Below are positions 1-6,218 of a stretch of 7,230 bases of DNA, piece after piece (the stretch's first letter is position 1; every line of letters begins with the position of its first letter). The stretch is from Desulfobacteraceae bacterium (GTDB lineage: Bacteria > Desulfobacterota > DSM-4660 > Desulfatiglandales > Desulfatiglandaceae). Below the pieces are notes generated by a model. The model saw only the letters and a list, made by a program, of their open reading frames with translations. It did not search any database and was not told the origin of the DNA. Both the position numbers and the translations under genes were made by a program. Location of the stretch: positions 1 to 7,230 of the forward strand of contig JAUVRS010000128.1 of the NCBI GenBank assembly GCA_030597505.1, in the 5' to 3' direction.

Positions 1-586
1 AGTTTCGTTTTTTTGCATCAAATCCGATGACCCATCCGGATTGATGAGCCCAATCCACAAAGGCGTCTTTGGCCTTGAGACCACCGAGTTTTCCCATAAC
101 ATAATGGGCGGCTCCCACGACCTTTTTGGCTTCTTTTCGGACATCAGGCATGTTTGCCAGGACCCATTTCAAAATCACCGGTGGCATATAGGCAGCGGGT
201 TCGGCATTACCACTTTCTTCAGCCCAAAGAGGCTCAGCATCCTGAAGATCTTGGGCCTCTTTTTGCGCCCGTCCATCCAAATAGGGAATATAGGGTCCCA
301 GCGGTCTCCAATTATCGTCGATGGGAACAATACCACAGATAACACCACTGCAGCTGATCCCTCCCACGTCGTCGGGATCAATGTTTCCGGTCTTGATGCA
401 TTCCTTGATTCCATCGGCCGCCACCCGATAAAACTGTTCCGCCTCCATTTCGGCCCATCCGGGTTTTGGGTAGATAATCTCATGCTCACGATAGGCGTCC
501 GCTACAAGCTCTCCTTCGATGGTATAGATGGCCACCTTTGTCCCCATGGTCCCGGAATCATAACCGATATAAAAGCGTTTTGTCAT
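1..586 (-). CDS. FGGY-family carbohydrate kinase, N-terminal part (cut by window edge)
   Basis: This frame is open from an ATG at 586 to the left edge, giving 195 codons of a protein usually about 500 residues long, so roughly the C-terminal 60% is missing. The start is supported by AGGAGG at 595-600, 8 nt upstream. Residues 6-20 (YIGYDSGTMGTKVAI) form the N-terminal ATPase phosphate-binding loop of FGGY kinases (D-x-GT-x-x-x-K pattern). Residues 76-84 (GGISCSGVI region) and 102-106 (YLDGR) match the sugar-pocket segment in which the Asp of D-G-R is conserved. Family members phosphorylate imported sugars or polyols with ATP in the cytoplasm (xylulokinase, ribulokinase, glycerol or erythritol kinase). 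The exact substrate is not readable, and the QMHG-type motif of xylulokinases is replaced by SGVICG. It starts 19 nt after the ATPase gene and is surely in the same operon, so it most likely phosphorylates the transported substrate. Confidence 0.9.
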   Translation of the reverse strand, partial: MTKRFYIGYDSGTMGTKVAIYTIEGELVADAYREHEIIYPKPGWAEMEAEQFYRVAADGIKECIKTGNIDPDDVGGISCSGVICGIVPIDDNWRPLGPYIPYLDGRAQKEAQDLQDAEPLWAEESGNAEPAAYMPPVILKWVLANMPDVRKEAKKVVGAAHYVMGKLGGLKAKDAFVDWAHQSGWVIGFDAKKRN

Positions 587-605
587 TGTTTTGGCCTCCT
601 AGGGG

Positions 606-1721
606 TTAGAAATAGGCTTGCTGGGTCTTTCTGTTAAACAGGTGGATTTTGTTTTTCATGGCCTCCAACCAAACCTTATCGCCCATCCGGATATCCAGAT
701 CCACTGAGGTTTTGAGCTTTAGCTTGTTCTTAGGGATCGTTACATCCACAATCATATCTTCGCCAAGCGGCTCAGTAACGTATACCTCTCCAGGAAAGCT
801 CTCTTCATTACCTTTTTCATTGGTAATAATAAAGTTCTCAGGTCGGACACCTAACACCACCTCCATTGGCCCGGAGGACAAGTCGCCGTTTTTCCCCTTA
901 AATTTGGCTATCAATTCCGGGGACATGCTGATTTTAAAGGAATCGTTTGTCAGTTGCCAATTGTCCCCACTGGCCTCCAGGGTGCAATCAATAAAATTCA
1001 TTGGGGGATCGCCCACAAAACCAGCAACGAATTGATTGACCGGTTGGTTAAAAATTTCATCGGGTGTTCCGAGCTGCTGAAGAATCCCTAGGTTCATAAT
1101 GGCTATGCGGTCGGCCATACTCATGGCTTCCAGCTGGTCATGGGTTACATAAATCATGGTGTGATTTAGTACCTTCTGCAGATGTTTTAACTCTCCCCTC
1201 ATGTGGGTGCGGAGTTTGGCATCCAGGTGGGATATGGGTTCGTCCATAAGAAAGACCAGGGGTTCTCGAACAATGGCCCGTCCGATAGCAACCCGCTGGC
1301 GTTGGCCGCCCGAAAGTTGTTTTGGATAACGATCCAGGAATTCGGAGATCTCAAGAATTTTTGCTGCCTTGTGTACCCGGTCTTTTATTTCTGAATTCGT
1401 ATAGCTGCGTTTCCCCACACGGAGTGGAAACGCCATATTTGCATAGACGGTCTTGTGCGGATAAAGGGCATAGGACTCAAAAACCATGGCGATATCACGA
1501 TCCTTTGGCTCCACCTTGTTGACCACGGTGTCCCCAATAAGTATTTCGCCCTCTGAAATCTCCTCCAGCCCTGCAATCATCCTCAGGGTCGAAGACTTTC
1601 CACACCCGGAAGGCCCCAGGAGACAAAAAAACTCTCTGTCCTTACATTCCGCAGACAAATCGATCACTGCTTCAATTTTTCCATATCGTTTCCAAACATG
1701 ATTGAGTGTTACTTTGGCCAA
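606..1721 (-). CDS. MalK-type sugar ABC transporter ATP-binding protein
   Basis: This is a 371-residue ATPase of the MalK/UgpC/MsmK group, which energises sugar import from the cytoplasmic face of the permease pair. Visible motifs are Walker A GPSGCGKSS (36-44), signature LSGGQ (136-140), Walker B LVFLMDEP (155-162), D-loop SHLDAK (164-169) and H-loop His194 in VTHDQ. A C-terminal OB/TOBE regulatory region follows from about 235, including the typical LGVRPENF (290-297). Length is normal for the family. Two residues differ from the usual form: the Q-loop glutamine is Glu82 (VFESYALYPH), and the D-loop has His165 where Asn is common. The start is placed at TTG 1721 because a perfect AGGAGG (1728-1733) lies 6 nt before it and the MalK-like sequence (AKVTLNHVWKRYG) begins there. 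The in-frame ATG at 1748 would put the ribosome site inside the gene. It lies 62 nt behind the MalG-like gene and 19 nt before the kinase. Confidence 0.93.
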   Translation of the reverse strand: MAKVTLNHVWKRYGKIEAVIDLSAECKDREFFCLLGPSGCGKSSTLRMIAGLEEISEGEILIGDTVVNKVEPKDRDIAMVFESYALYPHKTVYANMAFPLRVGKRSYTNSEIKDRVHKAAKILEISEFLDRYPKQLSGGQRQRVAIGRAIVREPLVFLMDEPISHLDAKLRTHMRGELKHLQKVLNHTMIYVTHDQLEAMSMADRIAIMNLGILQQLGTPDEIFNQPVNQFVAGFVGDPPMNFIDCTLEASGDNWQLTNDSFKISMSPELIAKFKGKNGDLSSGPMEVVLGVRPENFIITNEKGNEESFPGEVYVTEPLGEDMIVDVTIPKNKLKLKTSVDLDIRMGDKVWLEAMKNKIHLFNRKTQQAYF

Positions 1722-1733
1722 AACCGTCCTCCT
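1719..1733 (-). promoter_or_regulatory. Ribosome binding site and TTG start of the ATPase gene
   Basis: On the minus strand AGGAGG (1733-1728) is followed by ACGGTT and then TTG GCC AAA. The perfect Shine-Dalgarno sequence and 6-nt spacing point to TTG as the initiation codon. An upstream in-frame ATG at 1748 would encode ten extra residues (MNLCHRRTVL) across the Shine-Dalgarno sequence and has no ribosome site of its own. A TTG start usually lowers initiation compared with ATG. Confidence 0.75.
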
Positions 1734-1783
1734 ATGACATAAATTCAAATATGCATTGTCTTATAGAATCATATATTAGTTTC

Positions 1784-2683
1784 TTATTGTCGTACAGCAC
1801 CCATGGTCATTCCCTGGACCAGGTACTTTTTTACCAGCAGACCCAGGAACAACATGGGTACCACCAGAAGGGTTCCTGATGCCAGGATACCGCCCCACTC
1901 AATACTTACCGTACTGTGCAGTTCTGATGTAGCCACGGGCAGGGTCTTGGCCGCTTGTTGGCCAAAGATGCTGGCAAAAATAAAATCATTCCACGAAAAA
2001 ATAAGACACAATATAAGGGCCGCCACGATCCCCGGCATGGCAAGAGGCAAAATTATTTTTCTAAAGGCCTTCAGATTGGAACAGCCGTCTACTTTTGCGG
2101 CCTCCTCAAGTTCGACCGGGATATCTTCAAAAAAGCTTCTCATAAACCAGACCGCAAAAGGCAGATCAAAGGTTGTATAGGCCAGAATGAGACCAAGCAG
2201 ATTCCGCCACCTGGATGGCTCCAAAAGACCCAAACCGGTGAATATGGAGTAAAGGGGTACCATAACGGCCACCACAGGGGCCATCCTGGTGGAAAGGATC
2301 CAGAAGGAAAGATGCTGTTCCCCTGGGATCTTTCCCCGGGCTAGTCCGTATGCAGCGAGGGAACCTAACGACACCGCACTGATTGACGCACTCCCCGAGG
2401 CGATAACGCTATTAAGGATATAATGCTCAAAATGCTCCTTTGTAAAAAGATCTGTATAATGGTGAAACGTTGGTGAAAATTGGATCATCTTTAGGGCGCC
2501 TGCCCAGTCTCCCACCTCAGGAATTTGAAACGCGTCGCGGAGTTCTTTAATAGAGGAAAGGGCCATAATTAGGAGAGGGAGGGTCGTCCACAGAAAAAAG
2601 GCAGCAATCGCAATATACATAAGCGTTCGCCAGAACGCCCTCTTTCTTTTCGCCGCCTTGGAGACCAATTCTGTTCTAGCCAT
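1784..2683 (-). CDS. MalG-type carbohydrate ABC transporter permease
   Basis: This 299-residue integral membrane protein has about six hydrophobic segments (roughly 20-43, 88-112, 125-150, 161-182, 216-238 and 266-286). The cytoplasmic EAA loop is at 193-215 (EEAAKVDGCSNLKAFRKIILP), the segment that docks onto the ATPase. The C-terminal ending YLVQGMTMGAVRQ is typical of MalG/LacG-type permeases, and length is normal. Together with the MalF-like partner it forms the translocation path for the sugar or polyol. The ATG at 2683 lies 4 nt after the stop of the MalF-like gene. Its purine-rich ribosome site (GGGGG around 2694-2698) overlaps the end of that gene, which suggests translational coupling. 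The substrate is not determinable from the permease alone. Confidence 0.94.
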   Translation of the reverse strand: MARTELVSKAAKRKRAFWRTLMYIAIAAFFLWTTLPLLIMALSSIKELRDAFQIPEVGDWAGALKMIQFSPTFHHYTDLFTKEHFEHYILNSVIASGSASISAVSLGSLAAYGLARGKIPGEQHLSFWILSTRMAPVVAVMVPLYSIFTGLGLLEPSRWRNLLGLILAYTTFDLPFAVWFMRSFFEDIPVELEEAAKVDGCSNLKAFRKIILPLAMPGIVAALILCLIFSWNDFIFASIFGQQAAKTLPVATSELHSTVSIEWGGILASGTLLVVPMLFLGLLVKKYLVQGMTMGAVRQ

Positions 2684-2687
2684 TGTT

Positions 2688-3668
2688 TTACACCCCCTTC
2701 TTCTTAAAGACTACATTGACAAAAAACAATCCCATAAAAATGGTAAACAACAGCAGTATAAAACCGATTGCTGCCCCGCGACCGAACTCAAAATAGCGAA
2801 ACGAAACATTGTAAAGATAGAATGGAAGGATCTTGGTGGTGTCGGCCGGTCCGCCTTTTGTGAGCACATAAATGAGATCGATATATCTGACATTGTCCAT
2901 CAAGCGCACCACAAGGGCGATGAGCAATACGGATTTGATATTGGGCAGTGTCACTTCCAGAAACGTTCGAACCGGTCCCGCACCATCAACTCTGGCTGCT
3001 TCCAATTGGTCTTGGGGTACTGCCTTTAGCCCTGCCAAAACAATCAGGAAGATTAAGGGTGTCCACTCCCAGACATCTGCTGCAACCACAGCCATAAACG
3101 CAGTTGACGGAAAAAATGAGAACAGCCACGGTTTGGCATTTGCCAGGATGGTTTCGCCTGACATCAAACCCAAAGATTTGAGCAGCCAAAAACCCCAACC
3201 AAAGGAGACGTTATACAGAAACCGGAAAAGATACCCCACTATGATGGGCGCCACCATCATGGGCATGATAAAGATGATTATAAAGAAATTTTCGAATTTT
3301 ATGTTGTTTATTAAAAGGGCGACACTTGTCCCGAGTAGCATTTCAATAGACAGACAGAGAAGAAAGTACCAGAGAAGTAACTTGACGCCGTTAATAAATG
3401 GTTCATCGTCAAGAAGGCGCGTGTAATTGTAAAGCCCAACCCAGACGTCGCTTTCGCCGGGATTCATGGCGGTTTCTTTAAAACTCATAACCACCATCCA
3501 AACAAAGGGATAGATGGTTATGGCTGCCAATACGATAATGGTCGGCAGCATGATCCAGAGGTGAAAAGGGAGCAATCCCTTAATCCTGCTAAACAACCTT
3601 TGAGCTACGCCTTCTTCCTGTAATGTCGGGATTTGTGGGTTTATTGCTTTCTCTTTCGAGTCTACCAT
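2688..3668 (-). CDS. MalF-type carbohydrate ABC transporter permease
   Basis: This is a 326-residue inner-membrane permease of the MalF/UgpA class. A polar N-terminal tail of about 35 residues precedes six hydrophobic segments near 36-62, 95-121, 128-150, 186-212, 245-268 and 298-320. The EAA motif lies at 223-243 (EAARVDGAGPVRTFLEVTLP) and is the contact site for the ATPase. The DLIYVLTKGGP segment (264-274) is characteristic of sugar permeases of this class. It lacks the extra periplasmic loop of E. coli MalF, so it resembles the shorter sugar and polyol permeases. The ATG at 3668 follows an AAGGGG ribosome site a few nt upstream. It is the first gene after the terminator-like hairpin behind the binding-protein gene, so its expression probably depends on read-through or on an unseen weak promoter in the 99-nt spacer. 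Confidence 0.94.
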   Translation of the reverse strand: MVDSKEKAINPQIPTLQEEGVAQRLFSRIKGLLPFHLWIMLPTIIVLAAITIYPFVWMVVMSFKETAMNPGESDVWVGLYNYTRLLDDEPFINGVKLLLWYFLLCLSIEMLLGTSVALLINNIKFENFFIIIFIMPMMVAPIIVGYLFRFLYNVSFGWGFWLLKSLGLMSGETILANAKPWLFSFFPSTAFMAVVAADVWEWTPLIFLIVLAGLKAVPQDQLEAARVDGAGPVRTFLEVTLPNIKSVLLIALVVRLMDNVRYIDLIYVLTKGGPADTTKILPFYLYNVSFRYFEFGRGAAIGFILLLFTIFMGLFFVNVVFKKKGV

Positions 3669-3710
3669 AGCACCCCTTTTATCAAATTTTCTATCAAGTT
3701 AAGATTAAAG

Positions 3711-3751
3711 AAAAAACTGGGCCGGGGCCTCTTACTTTGACCCCGGCCCAG
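3711..3751 (-). terminator. Strong intrinsic terminator / attenuating hairpin between binding-protein and permease genes
   Basis: On the minus strand an 11-bp perfect GC-rich stem, CTGGGCCGGGG (3751-3741) and CCCCGGCCCAG (3727-3717), closes a 13-nt loop and is followed by TTTTTT (3716-3711) and CTTT. It lies 16 nt after the stop codon of the binding-protein gene. The U-run is present only for leftward transcription; on the plus strand no T-run follows the stem. Such hairpins inside transporter operons are known to give partial termination or to protect the upstream message, so that the binding protein is made in excess over the membrane components. That role here is inference. Confidence 0.88.
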
Positions 3752-3767
3752 CCTGAAAAATGAACCT

Positions 3768-5303
3768 TTACACTCGGAACAATCTATCTGTTTTCTTTTT
3801 TATCGACAGACACGCCTCTTTCGGAGACTTGAGATCGGCGACACATTTGTGGATTTCAGAGGTCTGGATCTGGATATATTCGTTAAACTTTGGGACCTTG
3901 GGTCCCACCACAAAATCGGGTTTCCAGATCCCTTTCAGGATTGGTCCGTAGGTCAAGGCATTGGGCATCAACGGAACCTTGTCTACCATGACGCCTTTTT
4001 CCATTTCTACGGGTTTGATTTTTTTCATAGGAGCGGTTTCCCGGACAAAGGCCTTTTTTACATCCGGCATATCAAAAACCGATTTTCTGGTCGGTGTGCC
4101 ACCCACATCTTTCAGTACCATGTATTGGGTGTCGTGAGAGGTGGACCAGAGCGCAAAGAGATAGGCTGCCTTTTGCATTTCCGGTTTGGCCCAGTGGTTG
4201 ATGGCAATGCCGCCGATGCCGCAGTTTGTGCCATTGACTGCCTTTCCACCTTTAACGATCCAGGAAGGATCCCCTTTGGGACACAGGTCATAGACCGTAC
4301 GTCCTCCGGCTGCCTTTGACTGCTTGGGGTCTTCCACCACGGCCGCAAATTCACCATATTGGGGCTGCATGGCAGCAAGTCCAGTAACGTAAGCGGTATT
4401 GGCGCCAGACCAATCGTTTGTTAAAGAATCGGGATGCGCATATTTCATGAGTTCCTTGTAATTGCCCATGGTCATTATGGACTGCTCATCTCCCCACTTA
4501 CAGGGTCCGGGATTCACTGCGCCAAAATAGTCATCAAAATCCCATTCCAACCACATGCCGTTTGCATAGGAAACCCTTTGATAATCAAGCTGACCGCCCC
4601 AGCCTTCTCGACCCTGAAGGGCAATACCGTATTTTACGTCCGGGAATTTAGCATTTTTAAAGAATTTACAGATTTCCAGAACATCTTTCCAGGTGGTCTT
4701 ACTTGTGTAAACAAGCGGTTTCCCGGTCTCTGTCTCAAAATTAGGTGAGTACTTCTCAAACAGGTCTTTGCGGTACATCATGACCGCGACCGCATTGTCA
4801 TAAGGATAGGCAGCGATTTTGGGATCATCGTAAAAACGTCCGGTTATGTCCAAGAATCGATTCAGCCAGACGTCGCTTCCAGTGCCGTTGGGGACCTTGG
4901 GAAGGCTCGGGTCCTTTTCAAACTTGCGAAGGTCTTCGGCATGTTTGTAAAAGACAGCGCCGATGGGTTTATCCTGGGAATAGTAAGCGGCATAGGCACC
5001 TCTTCTGCCTCTGACATCAATGCCCACTTTTTCCGCGACAATATCCAGATGTTCTTCGATAATCTCAATGTCGATACCTGTCAGATCTTTGAATGACTGG
5101 ATTTTCGACTTGATTGCGGCTGTCGGGGGGGTGTCCTCCGACATAAACACAATCTTTGAGCCGGCAAACTGTTTCCATTTCTTGTCGTCTGATGCGTGGG
5201 CAAGTTGTGTTAAGCTCAATGGGGATTTCACGATATGCCCGCCTACCAGCACCAAACCTCCGAGACCGATTTTCTTGAGAACCTCACGCCGAGTTACGTC
5301 CAT
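3768..5303 (-). CDS. Tat-exported ABC transporter substrate-binding protein (family 1, sugar type)
   Basis: This 511-residue periplasmic solute-binding protein belongs to the large MalE/UgpB-like family 1 and is at the long end for that group. The N-terminus carries a twin-arginine signal TRREVLK (residues 4-10), a hydrophobic stretch (12-22) and a likely cleavage after AHA (35-37). No lipobox cysteine is present, so it should be soluble in the periplasm. The mature part has the family's mixed alpha/beta character, with aromatic-rich segments that could line a sugar site (WLEWDFDDYF, 251-260) and a GIGGIAINHWAK stretch (362-373). It has six cysteines (212, 268, 341, 361, 487, 498), all in the mature part. 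The ATG at 5303 is chosen over GTG at 5306 because AGGAGG (5311-5316) is 7 nt from the ATG but only 4 nt from the GTG. It is the first and probably most expressed gene of the operon. The ligand is unknown. Confidence 0.92.
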   Translation of the reverse strand: MDVTRREVLKKIGLGGLVLVGGHIVKSPLSLTQLAHASDDKKWKQFAGSKIVFMSEDTPPTAAIKSKIQSFKDLTGIDIEIIEEHLDIVAEKVGIDVRGRRGAYAAYYSQDKPIGAVFYKHAEDLRKFEKDPSLPKVPNGTGSDVWLNRFLDITGRFYDDPKIAAYPYDNAVAVMMYRKDLFEKYSPNFETETGKPLVYTSKTTWKDVLEICKFFKNAKFPDVKYGIALQGREGWGGQLDYQRVSYANGMWLEWDFDDYFGAVNPGPCKWGDEQSIMTMGNYKELMKYAHPDSLTNDWSGANTAYVTGLAAMQPQYGEFAAVVEDPKQSKAAGGRTVYDLCPKGDPSWIVKGGKAVNGTNCGIGGIAINHWAKPEMQKAAYLFALWSTSHDTQYMVLKDVGGTPTRKSVFDMPDVKKAFVRETAPMKKIKPVEMEKGVMVDKVPLMPNALTYGPILKGIWKPDFVVGPKVPKFNEYIQIQTSEIHKCVADLKSPKEACLSIKKKTDRLFRV

Positions 5304-5333
5304 CACATACCCTCCTTTTCAAAGATGTTAAAG

Positions 5334-5350
5334 GTTTAAGAATGTTAAAC
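5334..5350. repeat. Operator-like dyad in binding-protein leader
   Basis: GTTTAA-GAATG-TTAAAC is a perfect 6-bp inverted repeat around a 5-nt centre, 17 nt upstream of the Shine-Dalgarno sequence of the binding-protein gene. The overlapping AATGTTAAA is repeated as GATGTTAAA at 5323-5331. It could be a protein-binding site or a weak AT-rich hairpin near the ribosome site. No function is proven. Confidence 0.4.
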
Positions 5351-5427
5351 AGACTCGGCCCACCTTTAGACCGGGGCCCGCCCTCCAGCAAAATCCAAAA
5401 AAAGTGTTTTTCAGATTTTGATTACTA

Positions 5428-5438
5428 CCAGAATCTGG
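5428..5438. repeat. CCAGA-A-TCTGG dyad downstream of the leftward promoter
   Basis: An 11-bp perfect odd-centred palindrome lies just downstream of the expected transcription start of the binding-protein operon. It overlaps a wider inverted pair, CAGATT (5412-5417) and AATCTG (5432-5437). The position suits a repressor operator, but the site is short and may be chance. Confidence 0.3.
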
Positions 5439-5457
5439 ACTTTAGATTTAAAATATG

Positions 5458-5486
5458 GTAATATTATGATGTTATGAGGGTGTCAA
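5458..5486 (-). promoter_or_regulatory. Probable sigma70 promoter of the transporter operon
   Basis: On the minus strand a consensus -35 TTGACA (5486-5481) is followed at 17 nt by TATTAC (5463-5458; four of six match TATAAT). Transcription would start near 5450, giving a leader of about 150 nt before the binding-protein ATG. The spacer and -10 contain the 16-bp element also found at the right edge of the window, so a regulator bound there would block or adjust RNA polymerase directly. Confidence 0.6.
5460..5475. repeat. Shared 16-bp operator-like element, copy 1
   Basis: AATATTATGATGTTAT is identical at 15 of 16 positions to the element at 7207-7222 (opposite orientation). It is an imperfect dyad (AATATTA with TGATGTT; five of seven positions symmetric). 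It sits between the -35 and -10 of the leftward promoter, 5 nt from the TTGACA. Confidence 0.5.
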
Positions 5487-5628
5487 GAGAAAATTTTTGA
5501 AAAAACCAGTCGGCATCTTTATCCATTGAATGATCAACAAAAAGATATAGTTCTCATAAAGTTTGGGAGACTGGAAGGCGTTGCAGCGGCGGGTTTGACT
5601 GTTCGGCCAAGTAGACCAGGTCCTCCGG

Positions 5629-5658
5629 CCATGCAGAGAGACAAACGGCTCTGCATGG
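5629..5658 (+). repeat. Perfect 10-bp hairpin in the VOC gene leader
   Basis: CCATGCAGAG (5629-5638) and CTCTGCATGG (5649-5658) form a perfect stem with a 10-nt loop, 46 nt upstream of the VOC start codon. Outer CCGGCC (5625-5630) and GGCCCGG downstream could extend the structure with bulges. No U-run follows on either strand, so it is not a typical intrinsic terminator. It may be an RNA leader structure or a protein-binding dyad. I do not recognise it as any known riboswitch class. Confidence 0.5.
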
Positions 5659-5704
5659 AAAATGGCCCGGAAGAAAACAGAATCCAGATCAAGGAGAACA
5701 AATT

Positions 5705-6139
5705 ATGGTAAAAGAATTCCTTCATGTTGGAATAGGTGTGAAAGATCTTGAGAAATCTGTCAAATTTTACACCGAAGTGATGGGAATGGAAGAGGAATAT
5801 CGCACCCACAATGAAGGTGAGAAGATAAGCCGGATTGTCGGTGTAAAAGATGTAAACATGGACGTGTGTGTTGTCAAAAAAAATAATGTCAAAATTGAGT
5901 TGCTGGACTATAAGAATAATGGTTTAAAAAAACAAAATAAACATATTGGACAGGCTGAACCCGGTCTCATTCATTTGGCCTTTTTAGTTGATGATGTGGA
6001 TAAAGAATACGAGAGGATAACGTCGCTTGGCTTTGGATTTAATGCACCGCCAATGGTGGCAAGAGAAAACGGCCCAAAAATTACCTATTTTAAAGGACCG
6101 GACAACGTTGTTATCGAGATCTTTGAAAAAACGAGTTAG
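5705..6139 (+). CDS. VOC (glyoxalase/bleomycin resistance/dioxygenase) superfamily protein
   Basis: This is a 144-residue single-domain protein with the paired beta-alpha-beta-beta-beta modules of the vicinal oxygen chelate fold. The first module covers about residues 4-68 and the second about 86-142. The four positions that usually bind the divalent metal are all present: His7 (FLHVGIGV), Glu65 (KIELL), His90 (LIHLAFLV) and Glu138 (VVIEIFE). An active metal site is therefore likely. The H/E/H/E set and length resemble glyoxalase I and methylmalonyl-CoA epimerase relatives, but the exact reaction cannot be assigned. ATG 5705 has AAGGAG with 8 nt spacing. It is divergent from the transporter operon and converges with the regulator gene, 79 nt apart. 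Its link to sugar use is only positional: detoxifying a reactive aldehyde or isomerising a sugar intermediate are both possible. Confidence 0.88.
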   Translation: MVKEFLHVGIGVKDLEKSVKFYTEVMGMEEEYRTHNEGEKISRIVGVKDVNMDVCVVKKNNVKIELLDYKNNGLKKQNKHIGQAEPGLIHLAFLVDDVDKEYERITSLGFGFNAPPMVARENGPKITYFKGPDNVVIEIFEKTS

Positions 6140-6218
6140 AAGTTTCGGAGGTTCGCATTGGGGTGTGGTTATCGCGACATGTGACTCCAAGGGCTTTCAG
6201 GCGGGCATTTAGACCCGG

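Larger units (their letters stand above)
5304..5704. other. Divergent intergenic region between binding-protein operon and VOC gene
   Basis: This 401-bp non-coding stretch separates two divergent genes. From left to right it holds the ribosome site of the binding-protein gene, a GTTTAA/TTAAAC dyad, a GC-rich patch with only a 5-bp possible stem (around 5357-5378), a CCAGA/TCTGG dyad, a leftward promoter, and the long leader of the VOC gene with a perfect hairpin. A possible rightward promoter for the VOC gene is TTGAAA (5497-5502) with TATCCA (5520-5525) at 17 nt spacing; its -10 is poor, so it is only mentioned here. The TTG-initiated frame at 5526-5711 has no ribosome site and no recognisable protein character, and is not called as a gene. 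Confidence 0.6.

Noticed and set aside
41..637. 198-codon open frame on the plus strand
   Set aside because: It lies antisense to the FGGY kinase, which has an ordered domain signature and a good ribosome site; the antisense frame shows no family features.
2872..3426. 184-codon open frame on the plus strand
   Set aside because: It is antisense to the MalF-like permease, whose six membrane segments and EAA motif are clear.
3849..4319. 156-codon open frame on the plus strand
   Set aside because: It is antisense to the substrate-binding protein and has no recognisable motif or ribosome site.
5304..5306. GTG start for the binding protein
   Set aside because: It is only 4 nt from AGGAGG; the next codon, ATG at 5303, has better spacing and a stronger start codon.
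5352..5385. GC-rich patch in the binding-protein leader as a terminator or attenuator
   Set aside because: Only a 5-bp GGCCC/GGGCC stem forms and no U-run follows, so it is too weak to call.
5526..5711. 61-codon frame in the VOC leader overlapping the VOC start
   Set aside because: It starts with TTG, has no Shine-Dalgarno sequence, spans the perfect hairpin and has no protein-like pattern; leader RNA is the better reading.
6140..6218. Terminator between the convergent VOC and regulator genes
   Set aside because: The best pairing is a 4-bp CGGG/CCCG stem without a T-run on either side, so no intrinsic terminator can be supported.
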